In this document: one piece after another, positions 36,310 to 44,170 of the stretch | How positions within the stretch are numbered: the first letter of the stretch is position 1 | How the letters are laid out: each line of letters opens with the position of its first letter | Assembly (NCBI GenBank): GCA_964372125.1 | Contig: CAYJPL010000002.1 | Span: forward strand, 49,676 to 113,675 | Length of the DNA: 64,000 nucleotides | Direction: 5' to 3' | DNA from: Tannockella sp964372125 | Lineage (GTDB): Bacteria > Bacillota_I > Bacilli_A > Erysipelotrichales > Coprobacillaceae | The notes under the pieces: model-generated | The model's database searches: none | What the model was told of the DNA's origin: nothing | What the model saw: only the letters and a program-made list of their open reading frames with translations | Position numbers and translations under genes: made by a program

Positions 36310-36776
36310 TGATATCAATAATAGTTGCAACTGATCATGATCTTTTAATTGGACAAGCTGGTTCAAGTAATGGGATGCCGTGGCATAACAGTGAAGATTT
36401 AAAACATTTTAAAGAGACAACCACTAATAAGACAATCGTTATGGGTAAAACAACATACATGGCAATTGGTAGGCCGCTTCCTAATCGAAAAACAATTGTT
36501 GTCACCAAAAAAGGACTTAACGATAATCGAGTAGCAGTATGCGATGACTTAATTGGTTTACTACAAACATACAAAAATAGTAGTGAAACATTGTATATAT
36601 GTGGCGGGGCTAATGTTTATAAACAAGCATTAGACTATGCAGATGAAATATTACTATCACGAATTGAGGGTAAACATACTGGAGAAACATACTTTCCAGT
36701 ATTTAAAGACAAGGGATTTGTTTTAAAAGATATAGTCGCTTTTGAAACATTTACGTTAGAAAGGTATTACAAATAA
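36309..36776 (+). CDS. folA: Dihydrofolate reductase
   Basis: 155 residues, normal length. Family motifs: GMPWHNSEDLKHFK (substrate region), VMGKTTYMAIGRPLPNRK (NADPH site), ICGGANVYKQAL. It reduces dihydrofolate to tetrahydrofolate. It is coupled to thyA and followed after 2 nt by an acyltransferase gene. Confidence 0.93.
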   Translation: MISIIVATDHDLLIGQAGSSNGMPWHNSEDLKHFKETTTNKTIVMGKTTYMAIGRPLPNRKTIVVTKKGLNDNRVAVCDDLIGLLQTYKNSSETLYICGGANVYKQALDYADEILLSRIEGKHTGETYFPVFKDKGFVLKDIVAFETFTLERYYK

Positions 36777-36778
36777 GA

Positions 36779-37504
36779 ATGAAGAGAATAATAATAATAG
36801 TATTACGAGTTATTTTACTTGTACCATATTGGGTATTTGATGCAAAACGTCATCGTGATTTTGAAAAATACACATTACAACAAAGATATACGTCAGTGCG
36901 TAAAAAGGTTATTTCGATTAATAAAAATGCTCGTGTTAAAGTAAAAGCATTTGGCGTAGATAACCTACCAAAGAAGAATGGTTATTTATTGACCCCAAAT
37001 CATCAAGGGCTAGAAGATCCCCTGGCATTATGTATTAGTCACCCGCGTCCAATAGCTGCAATTGTTAAAGTTGAATTAATGAAAGTTTTCTTTATTAAAG
37101 ATATTTTAACTGTTCTGGGGTGTATACCATTAGACCGTAAAGATGTACGTGCAGCAATTAAGGTAATCAAATTGGCAGCATCTAGAGTAAAAGCTGGCGA
37201 AAACTTTATTGTCTTTCCAGAAGGTACTAGAAGTAAAAATAAAAACGAATTAGCAGAATTTAAAGGTGGAAGCTTTAAGATTGCCACAAGCGCAAAGGTA
37301 CCGATTGTACCAGTTGCTTTAATTGATTGCTTTAAAGTGTTTGATATTAACTCTATACAAAAACAAACTGTCGAAGTGCATTACTTAACACCGTTATATT
37401 ATGATGAATATTGTGATATGCAGACTAATGAAATTGCAGTTGAAGTGCAAAGAAGAATTGAAAATCACATAAAAAAAGTACTTGATCAAAGAGGCGATAT
37501 GTAG
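36779..37504 (+). CDS. plsC: 1-acyl-sn-glycerol-3-phosphate acyltransferase
   Basis: 241 residues with an N-terminal hydrophobic segment. The acyltransferase motif HQGLED (HxxxxD) lies near residue 80 and FPEGTRS near residue 146. It makes phosphatidic acid at the membrane. It is the last gene of the thyA operon; its stop lies in the terminator stem. Confidence 0.88.
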   Translation: MKRIIIIVLRVILLVPYWVFDAKRHRDFEKYTLQQRYTSVRKKVISINKNARVKVKAFGVDNLPKKNGYLLTPNHQGLEDPLALCISHPRPIAAIVKVELMKVFFIKDILTVLGCIPLDRKDVRAAIKVIKLAASRVKAGENFIVFPEGTRSKNKNELAEFKGGSFKIATSAKVPIVPVALIDCFKVFDINSIQKQTVEVHYLTPLYYDEYCDMQTNEIAVEVQRRIENHIKKVLDQRGDM

Positions 37505-37521
37505 GAATACATATCGTTTTT
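37495..37521 (+). terminator. Terminator after plsC
   Basis: A 9-bp stem CGATATGTA / TACATATCG with GGAA loop (37495-37516), followed by TTTTT. Confidence 0.85.
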
Positions 37522-37620
37522 GTATTTTGTACAAATTTCAAAACATTATTTATTGTAAAAATAAAAATTTAACCAAAAATGTTTGACAAACAATACAAAC
37601 TATGCAAAAATAAACACATG

Positions 37621-37636
37621 TATAATTGTATACAAT
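37621..37636 (+). promoter_or_regulatory. oppA -10 region with palindrome
   Basis: TATAAT (37621-37626) runs into the perfect 12-bp palindrome ATTGTATACAAT (37625-37636), which would overlap the transcription start. It resembles GntR-type operators such as that of TreR. A -35 (TTGACA at 37583) is present but too far from this -10. Confidence 0.45.
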
Positions 37637-37659
37637 AAATTCTATAGGGGGAATGAAAA

Positions 37660-39273
37660 ATGAAAAAATTATGTAAAGTAGTTATGTCATTTGCTTTAGT
37701 ACTTTCGTTAACTGCTTGTGGCGGTAATGAAGATACAAGTGATTCAGGAAAATCATCAATCACTTTTGCAAAAGAAAATGATGTTATCACAATGAATTCC
37801 ATGACTGCAACAGATGGGATGTCTTTTGAAATCATCCATGCTACTGTTGATGGGTTAATGGACAGAAATCAAGATGGAGAACTAATTCCTGCAATTGCAA
37901 GCGAATATACTGTTAGTGATGATGGATTAGTATATACATTTACATTACGTGATGATGCAAAATGGTCAAATGGTGATGCTGTAACTGCTGGCGGATTCGA
38001 ATTTGCTTGGAAAAGCTCAATCGTAAATCCTGATGCAGAATATGCATATTTATATGGTAGCGACGGTGCAGCAATCGCAGGTGCGGATGAAATCTTAGCT
38101 GGTGAAGCAGATGCTTCTACACTTGGTGTAACAGCTATTGATGATACAACTTTAGAAGTAAAATTATCTGTTGATACACCTTATTTCTTAAGTTTAATGA
38201 CTTTCCCAGTGTTCTACCCAGTAAACCAAGCGTTTGTTGAAGAACAAGGAGATCAATATGCTTTAACTCCTGAAAACCTACTTGCAAATGGTGCATATAA
38301 AATGGTTACATGGGAAAAAGGAACAAAAATCGTTTTAGAAAAAAATGAAGATTACTATGATGCAGATGTTGTTCAAACAGATGAATTAGTATTCCAAATT
38401 ACAGCTGATGTTTCTTCAAGTGCTACTGCATATGAAGCTGGTCAAGTTGACTATACTAAATTAAGTAGTTCATTAATCAGTAAATATTCAGACACTGATG
38501 AATATACTTCTGTATTAGAAGGATACTTATGGTATTTACAATTCAACTATGCTGATGAAGATTTATCAAACAAAAACTTACGTTTAGCTATTGCTTATGC
38601 ATTAGATAAAGAAGATTTAACTCAAAACGTATTACAAGATGGTTCGATTCCTGGTAACGGATTTGCACCAACTGATTTAGCTGTAGGACCTGATGGAGCT
38701 GACTTTAGAGAGACTGCTGGTGAGTATTTAGTACCAAATACTGATACTGCACAAGAATACTTCGATAAAGCATTAGCAGAATTAGGAACAGATGAAATCA
38801 CAATTACATTATTATATGAAAATGCTGATCCTGCAAAATCTGCTGCTGAATACTTACAGTCAAACTTAGAACAAAATCTTCCAGGTTTAACTGTTGAATT
38901 AAATCAACAAACAAAAGAAAGTCGTTTAGATCTTCAAAAAGAAAGAGATTACGAAGTAGTATTAACTCGTTGGGGACCAGATTATGCTGATCCTACAACA
39001 TACTTAAATTTAATGATTACTGGAAACAGTTATAACTATGGTGACTATTCTAATCCTGCATACGATGCATTATTAGATGAAGCAGCATCAGCTGCTACAC
39101 CTGAAGAACGTTGGACAAAGCTAATTGAAGCTGAAAAATTATTAATGGAAGATGTACCAGTTGTATCGGTATTCCAAGTTGGTACTGGAGCGGTATTACG
39201 TGAAGGTATTGAAGGATTAATCGTTACACCAGTTGGTGTTCCATACGTTTATAAATATGTAGTTGAAAAATAA
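37660..39273 (+). CDS. oppA: Peptide ABC transporter substrate-binding lipoprotein (OppA-like)
   Basis: 537 residues. A lipoprotein signal peptide (SFALVLSLTACGG, lipobox LTAC) precedes an SBP_bac_5 fold with NGDAVTAGGFEFAWK and DPTTYLN motifs. It captures oligopeptides outside the cell for OppBCDF. It is first in a five-gene operon with a hairpin behind it that could make it more abundant than the rest. Nearby corrinoid genes raise the possibility of another ligand, which is inference only. Confidence 0.9.
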   Translation: MKKLCKVVMSFALVLSLTACGGNEDTSDSGKSSITFAKENDVITMNSMTATDGMSFEIIHATVDGLMDRNQDGELIPAIASEYTVSDDGLVYTFTLRDDAKWSNGDAVTAGGFEFAWKSSIVNPDAEYAYLYGSDGAAIAGADEILAGEADASTLGVTAIDDTTLEVKLSVDTPYFLSLMTFPVFYPVNQAFVEEQGDQYALTPENLLANGAYKMVTWEKGTKIVLEKNEDYYDADVVQTDELVFQITADVSSSATAYEAGQVDYTKLSSSLISKYSDTDEYTSVLEGYLWYLQFNYADEDLSNKNLRLAIAYALDKEDLTQNVLQDGSIPGNGFAPTDLAVGPDGADFRETAGEYLVPNTDTAQEYFDKALAELGTDEITITLLYENADPAKSAAEYLQSNLEQNLPGLTVELNQQTKESRLDLQKERDYEVVLTRWGPDYADPTTYLNLMITGNSYNYGDYSNPAYDALLDEAASAATPEERWTKLIEAEKLLMEDVPVVSVFQVGTGAVLREGIEGLIVTPVGVPYVYKYVVEK

Positions 39274-39280
39274 AAAAGCT

Positions 39281-39325
39281 AATAAACACATTGTTGCAAG
39301 TAGCGCAATGTGTTTATTATTTATC
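39281..39325 (+). terminator. Hairpin between oppA and oppB
   Basis: A perfect 13-bp stem (39281-39293 with 39306-39318) with a 12-nt loop and no clean T-run. It is likely a 3' stabiliser or leaky terminator that sets a high SBP-to-permease ratio. Confidence 0.6.
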
Positions 39326-39341
39326 TCGAGGAGGAAAAACA

Positions 39342-40286
39342 ATGAGTAAGTCAACATTAAAATATATTGGAAAGCGACTATTGATTGCCTCAGTTACGTT
39401 ATTAATCATCACAGCAATTTTATTTATTATGTTAAAGTTATTGCCTGGTACACCGTTTAACGATGAGAAATTATCTGAAACGCAAAAAGCAGCAATATAT
39501 GCAAAATACGGATTGGATCAACCGCTGGTTGTACAATTTGTAAACTATATAAAAAATATGCTAACTGGTGATTTTGGTGTATCTTTTGGTATTTCTAAAA
39601 ATTTGCCAGTATCTCAATTAGTCGGACCACGTATTATGGTTTCTTTTGGGATTGGTGTTAGTGCCGTAATTTTAGGTACAATTATTGGATTTGGACTAGG
39701 GGTCTTTGCAGCATTAAAGAAAAATACTATCTGGGACAATCTAGCAACAATGTTTTCAGTACTAGGGGTTAGTATACCATCCTTCGTACTTGCGTTAGTA
39801 TTACTAATTTTATTTGGGGTTGAAATCCCTATTTTCCCTGTTTTATATAATACACAAACACCTTTGCAATCATCAATATTGCCAGTAATTGCACTATCAT
39901 TTGGTGTTATTGCAAATGTTTCAAGGTTTACGCGTTCGGAAATGATATCTGTATTATCAAGTGATTATATTGCTCTTGCAGAAGCAAAAGGACTAGACCG
40001 AAAAACAGTTATATTTAAACATGCAGTTCGTAATACATTGATTCCAGTAGTAACAATTTTGGGACCTATTTTAGTTAACTTAATGACTGGATCAATGGTA
40101 TTAGAAAAAATATTTGCGATTCCTGGATTAGGGACATTACTAGTAAAAGGTATTGATATGAATGATCATAACGTTGTACTAGCAGTTGCATTCCTATACA
40201 GCGTTTTATATGTAGTAATCATGCTTGTAATTGATATTTCATATGGAATCATTGATCCAAGAATACGATTAGGGAAGGGAGAATAG
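39342..40286 (+). CDS. oppB: Peptide ABC transporter permease OppB
   Basis: 314 residues, six membrane segments, with the OppB/DppB start (YIGKRLLIASVTLLIITAI) and the cytoplasmic EAKGLDRKTVIFKHAVRNTLIP loop that couples to the ATPases. ATG 39342 follows GAGGAGG. It pairs with OppC, 2 nt downstream. Confidence 0.92.
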   Translation: MSKSTLKYIGKRLLIASVTLLIITAILFIMLKLLPGTPFNDEKLSETQKAAIYAKYGLDQPLVVQFVNYIKNMLTGDFGVSFGISKNLPVSQLVGPRIMVSFGIGVSAVILGTIIGFGLGVFAALKKNTIWDNLATMFSVLGVSIPSFVLALVLLILFGVEIPIFPVLYNTQTPLQSSILPVIALSFGVIANVSRFTRSEMISVLSSDYIALAEAKGLDRKTVIFKHAVRNTLIPVVTILGPILVNLMTGSMVLEKIFAIPGLGTLLVKGIDMNDHNVVLAVAFLYSVLYVVIMLVIDISYGIIDPRIRLGKGE

Positions 40287-40288
40287 AC

Positions 40289-41233
40289 ATGAAAGAGTTA
40301 AATGTATTAGATCAAATCACTTTTTTAGAAAATGATTTTGAATTTGTTGGTGATAGTCAAGACATCTACCACGAAAAAGCAATGCCTATTGCTCCGTTCT
40401 GGAAAGATTTTTTAAAGCGATTAAAGAAAAATAAGGGTGCAATGATAGCGGGTATTTTAGTAATATTAATTATTGCTGTTTCAATTATTGTTCCACTAGT
40501 ATCTCCTTTTGAATTTGACCTTGTAGATACATCACTTCGTTCAATCGCACCAAATGGAACATATTTCTTTGGTACAGATGAATTAGGAAGAGATTTGTTT
40601 ATTCGTGTATGGAAGGGAACACAAATTTCTCTATTCATTGCTGCTGTTGCAGTATTAATCGATATATTTGTAGGAATGGTATATGGGTTAATTAGTGGTT
40701 ATTTTGGCGGAAAAGTAGATACTATAATGCAACGTATTCAAGAAATTATAAATTCTATTCCATCATTAGTAATTTTAACACTATTGTTAGTAATCATGGA
40801 TTCATCAATCTATACAATTATTCTTGCATTGATGTTTACAGGATGGATTGGAATGGCGCGTATTACAAGAGCACAAGTACTAAAAATTAAAGAAGAAGAG
40901 TTTGTACTAGCATCAAAAACATTAGGTGCAGGGAGCTTCTTTATTATCTTTAAAAATATTTTACCAAATATTTTTGGACAATTAATTATCATGTCAATGT
41001 TCTCAATTCCAAATGCTATATTTTATGAAGCATTCTTAGCATTTGTTGGTCTAGGATTACCAAAACCTCAAGCGTCACTAGGGACGTTAATCAATGATGG
41101 ATTTGAAACATTCCTAATCACGCCATATATGGTTATTATTCCTGTTGTTGTGCTTGCAGTATTAATGCTAAGTTTCAACTTACTTGCTGATGGATTACGC
41201 GATGCGTTTGATCCAACGATGAAGGAGATGTAG
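40289..41233 (+). CDS. oppC: Peptide ABC transporter permease OppC
   Basis: 314 residues. About 50 cytoplasmic residues precede the first helix (KKNKGAMIAGILVILIIAVS), as in many Opp/DppC proteins. FGTDELGRDLF and the EAA-loop ASKTLGAGSFFIIFKNILPN are diagnostic. It forms the pore with OppB. Confidence 0.92.
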   Translation: MKELNVLDQITFLENDFEFVGDSQDIYHEKAMPIAPFWKDFLKRLKKNKGAMIAGILVILIIAVSIIVPLVSPFEFDLVDTSLRSIAPNGTYFFGTDELGRDLFIRVWKGTQISLFIAAVAVLIDIFVGMVYGLISGYFGGKVDTIMQRIQEIINSIPSLVILTLLLVIMDSSIYTIILALMFTGWIGMARITRAQVLKIKEEEFVLASKTLGAGSFFIIFKNILPNIFGQLIIMSMFSIPNAIFYEAFLAFVGLGLPKPQASLGTLINDGFETFLITPYMVIIPVVVLAVLMLSFNLLADGLRDAFDPTMKEM

Positions 41234-41236
41234 ACT

Positions 41237-42334
41237 ATGGAAAAAAGAAAAAAAATATTAGAGATTCGTGATTTACATATTTCGTTCAAAACAGACAGCG
41301 GATCAGTAAATGCAATTCGAGGAGTAAATTTAGATTTATATAAAGGTGAAACTATTGCTATCGTAGGAGAATCTGGTTCTGGTAAATCAGTAACTACAAA
41401 AGCAATCATGGGAATATTGGCTGGTAATGGAACTATTGATAAAGGTCAGATTAATTATACATGGGAAGACGATCAAAGTGAGGATGCGGGGATTGTCCCA
41501 GGTGATACAGTAGATATCGTTACGCTTCCAAAAAAACGTTTACAAAGTGAGATTCGTGGTAGAAAAATTGCAATGGTATTCCAAGATCCAATGACATCGT
41601 TAAACCCAACGATGACAATTGGACAACAAGTAATGGAACCAATGATTTACCACTATAACAAATCAAAAGAAGAGGCATATAGTAAAGCACTAGAATTATT
41701 AGAATTAGTTGGTATTACAGATGCAAAAAAACGTATGAAAAATTACCCACATCAATTATCTGGTGGGATGCGTCAAAGAATTGTAATTGCAATTGCACTT
41801 TCATGTGACCCGTATGTTCTTATCTGTGATGAACCAACAACTGCATTAGATGTAACTATTCAAGCAAAAATACTTGAGCTAATTCAAGAGATACAAAGAA
41901 AAAAAGGTATTTCAGTTATCTATATTACTCATGACTTAGGGGTAGTTGCAAAGGTTGCTGATTACGTAAATGTAATGTATGCAGGAAAAATTGTTGAAAC
42001 TGGTACAATCGATGAAGTTTTCTATGACCCACGTCATCCATATACATGGGGACTTTTATCAGCGATGCCTGATTTACAAACAGATGATCCAGAATTATAT
42101 ACAATTCCAGGAACACCTCCAAACCTTGCTAATGCAGTAGCAGGTGATGCATTTGCACCAAGGAATCAATTTGCATTAAATATAGACTTGCGAATTGAAC
42201 CACCTTTATTTAGCGTAGAAGGTTCGAAATCACATAAGGTTGCAAGTTGGTTAATGCATCCAAATGCACCAAAGGTAGAAATGCCAATTGAATTACAACA
42301 TCGTTTAGAAAAAATGAAAAAGGAGGGGTTATAA
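41237..42334 (+). CDS. oppD: Peptide ABC transporter ATPase OppD
   Basis: 365 residues. Walker A GESGSGKSVT (about residue 45), signature LSGGMRQRI, Walker B VLICDEPTTALDVT, and the C-terminal oligopeptide/dipeptide domain with RHPYTWGLL, all typical of OppD. The Cys-rich tail that carries a [4Fe-4S] cluster in some homologues is not seen. It is 3 nt after oppC. Confidence 0.92.
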   Translation: MEKRKKILEIRDLHISFKTDSGSVNAIRGVNLDLYKGETIAIVGESGSGKSVTTKAIMGILAGNGTIDKGQINYTWEDDQSEDAGIVPGDTVDIVTLPKKRLQSEIRGRKIAMVFQDPMTSLNPTMTIGQQVMEPMIYHYNKSKEEAYSKALELLELVGITDAKKRMKNYPHQLSGGMRQRIVIAIALSCDPYVLICDEPTTALDVTIQAKILELIQEIQRKKGISVIYITHDLGVVAKVADYVNVMYAGKIVETGTIDEVFYDPRHPYTWGLLSAMPDLQTDDPELYTIPGTPPNLANAVAGDAFAPRNQFALNIDLRIEPPLFSVEGSKSHKVASWLMHPNAPKVEMPIELQHRLEKMKKEGL

Positions 42335-42335
42335 T

Positions 42336-43256
42336 ATGGAACAAAAACCAATCCTAGAAGTAAAAAATCTAAAACAACATTTTAAAGTAAACCGTAAATT
42401 CACTGTAAAAGCAGTTGATGGAATTTCTTTTGAAATTATGCCAGGTCAAACCTATGGTTTAGTAGGAGAATCTGGCTCTGGTAAAAGTACAACTGGACGT
42501 AGTATTATACGATTATATAAACCTACTGATGGAGAAGTTATCTTTAATGGTAAAAACATATCAGATAAATTAGGTGCAAAAGAATTAAAACTACTACGTA
42601 CAAAAATGCAAATGATTTTCCAAGATCCAATGGCTTGTTTAAATCCAAGAAAAAAAGTATTAGATATTATTGCTGAGGGACTATATATTCATAATGTATG
42701 TAAAAATCAAGATGAAGTAAATCAAAAAGTATATGATATTCTAGAATTAGTAGGATTATCTAAAGAACATGCAACTCGTTATCCTCATCAGTTTTCTGGT
42801 GGACAAAGACAACGTATTGGAATTGCTAGAGCATTAATAATGAATCCGGATTTAATTATTGCAGATGAGGCAATTTCAGCCTTAGATGTATCGATACAAG
42901 CACAAGTAGTAAACTTAATGAAAAAGATTCAAAAGGATACGAATACTGCATTCTTATTTATAGCTCATGACTTATCAATGGTGAAATATATTTCTGATCA
43001 TATCGGTGTGCTTCATTTAGGACACCTAGTAGAAACAGGAACAACAGAGGAAATATTCAACAATCCAACACATCCATATACTAAGTCACTGCTAAGTGCA
43101 ATACCAACACCAAATCCACGTGTTGAAAAAACACGAAAGTCACTGTCATATGATTATAAGACAAGTGGTATTGATTATTTAAAAGGAAAACAACAACATT
43201 TAGGTGGAAGTCATTATGTACTTGCAACTGATGAGGAATTAGCTAGTTGGAAATAA
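42336..43256 (+). CDS. oppF: Peptide ABC transporter ATPase OppF
   Basis: 306 residues. Walker A GESGSGKSTT, signature FSGGQRQRI, Walker B LIIADEAISALDVS (Glu-Ala-Ile in place of the usual Glu-Pro), and the HPYTKSLLSAIP tail of OppF. It is the last gene of the opp operon, followed by a strong terminator. Confidence 0.92.
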   Translation: MEQKPILEVKNLKQHFKVNRKFTVKAVDGISFEIMPGQTYGLVGESGSGKSTTGRSIIRLYKPTDGEVIFNGKNISDKLGAKELKLLRTKMQMIFQDPMACLNPRKKVLDIIAEGLYIHNVCKNQDEVNQKVYDILELVGLSKEHATRYPHQFSGGQRQRIGIARALIMNPDLIIADEAISALDVSIQAQVVNLMKKIQKDTNTAFLFIAHDLSMVKYISDHIGVLHLGHLVETGTTEEIFNNPTHPYTKSLLSAIPTPNPRVEKTRKSLSYDYKTSGIDYLKGKQQHLGGSHYVLATDEELASWK

Positions 43257-43267
43257 TCTAGCTTCTA

Positions 43268-43295
43268 AAAAGGTAACAGTAATGTTACCTTTTAA
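43268..43295 (+). terminator. Terminator of the opp operon
   Basis: An 11-bp perfect stem AAAAGGTAACA / TGTTACCTTTT (43268-43278, 43283-43293). Confidence 0.85.
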
Positions 43296-43326
43296 TTAGC
43301 CTAAAATAGGCGTCTTCAAAAAAAAA

Positions 43327-43364
43327 TTGATGTCAATTGTATTTGTGTTATACTATCGATAGTA
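43327..43364 (+). promoter_or_regulatory. gntR promoter with a perfect 14-bp palindrome
   Basis: -35 TTGATG (43327-43332), 16-bp spacer, -10 TATACT (43349-43354). TACTATCGATAGTA (43351-43364) is a perfect palindrome overlapping the -10, placed as an autoregulatory operator would be. Confidence 0.6.
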
Positions 43365-43388
43365 CTTGTTTTATAGGAGGAATAAAGA

Positions 43389-44090
43389 ATGGCAATAATG
43401 TACCCAATTATAAAAAAATATATTATTGAAAAAATCGATACTGGAGATTTTAAAGAGGAGTCAATGCTTCCAGTAGAAAGAGAGTTTACCGAAAAGTTTG
43501 ATGTATCAAGAATGACTGTTCGCCGAGCATTTGATGAACTTATACAAGATGGGGTTTTAATACGAAAAAACGGCTTTGGTGTAATAGTTGCTCCACAAAA
43601 ACAAGCAAAATCTAGTAATAAAGTATCCTTTAAAAATGATGAACAGTTAATAAAAAAATATGGAAAGATAACTACTAAGGTAGTTGAATTAAAACTTGTC
43701 ATTAACCATCAGTTAGTAAATAAGTATTTAAATATTGATAAAGATGATGAAGTATATCAATTAAAAAGAATACAATATGGAGGAAACATCCCGTTAGTAT
43801 ACGAAAATATATTTTTACCAAAGAAATATTTTATGAATTTATTTGATATTGATTGCACGCAATCTATGAAAGATGTAGTAGAATCAACACAAAGAGTGGT
43901 AGGTGTACATCGCAATAGTGTAGAGGTAGAAGCAGTATTAGCCTCATCAATAATTTCAAAAGCATTGCAATTACCCAAAGGTGCAATTATCATGAAAATG
44001 ACAAACATTGTTTATAATGGCGATGAAGCAATTTATTTTGGAGTAGATAGCATTGATGGGAATCGGTTTAAATATGTAGCAAATGATTAG
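43389..44090 (+). CDS. GntR-family regulator (HutC/UTRA type)
   Basis: 233 residues. An N-terminal winged helix (about residues 1-70, LPVEREFTEKFDVSRMTVRRAFDEL) precedes a UTRA ligand-binding domain (about 85-230) with PLVYENIFLP. UTRA regulators sense small metabolites and usually repress neighbouring catabolic genes. It sits between the opp operon and the corrinoid operon, whose promoter carries a GTCTAGAC palindrome of the HutC type. It most likely controls that operon. Confidence 0.88.
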   Translation: MAIMYPIIKKYIIEKIDTGDFKEESMLPVEREFTEKFDVSRMTVRRAFDELIQDGVLIRKNGFGVIVAPQKQAKSSNKVSFKNDEQLIKKYGKITTKVVELKLVINHQLVNKYLNIDKDDEVYQLKRIQYGGNIPLVYENIFLPKKYFMNLFDIDCTQSMKDVVESTQRVVGVHRNSVEVEAVLASSIISKALQLPKGAIIMKMTNIVYNGDEAIYFGVDSIDGNRFKYVAND

Positions 44091-44119
44091 TAATATCACT
44101 GTGGTATTGCTTTTTTTTC
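44091..44119 (+). terminator. Terminator after gntR
   Basis: A short stem AATATC / GGTATT (44092-44097, 44103-44108, one T-G pair) with a long T-run (44111-44118). Confidence 0.6.
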
Positions 44120-44148
44120 TTGTTATATTGTCTAGACAATGATATCAT
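44120..44148 (+). promoter_or_regulatory. Corrinoid operon promoter with operator in the spacer
   Basis: -35 TTGTTA (44120-44125), 17-bp spacer, extended -10 TGATATCAT (TATCAT at 44143-44148). The 14-bp perfect palindrome ATTGTCTAGACAAT (44127-44140) fills the spacer. Its GTCTAGAC core matches the HutC-subfamily GntR consensus (GTNTAGAC). A bound repressor would exclude RNA polymerase. Confidence 0.65.
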
Positions 44149-44170
44149 AAAAATATATGGAGGAAGTTTT

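Noticed and set aside
43316..43702. 128-codon minus-strand frame over the gntR 5' end
   Set aside because: It is complementary to a clear winged-helix coding region and its promoter, with no ribosome site.
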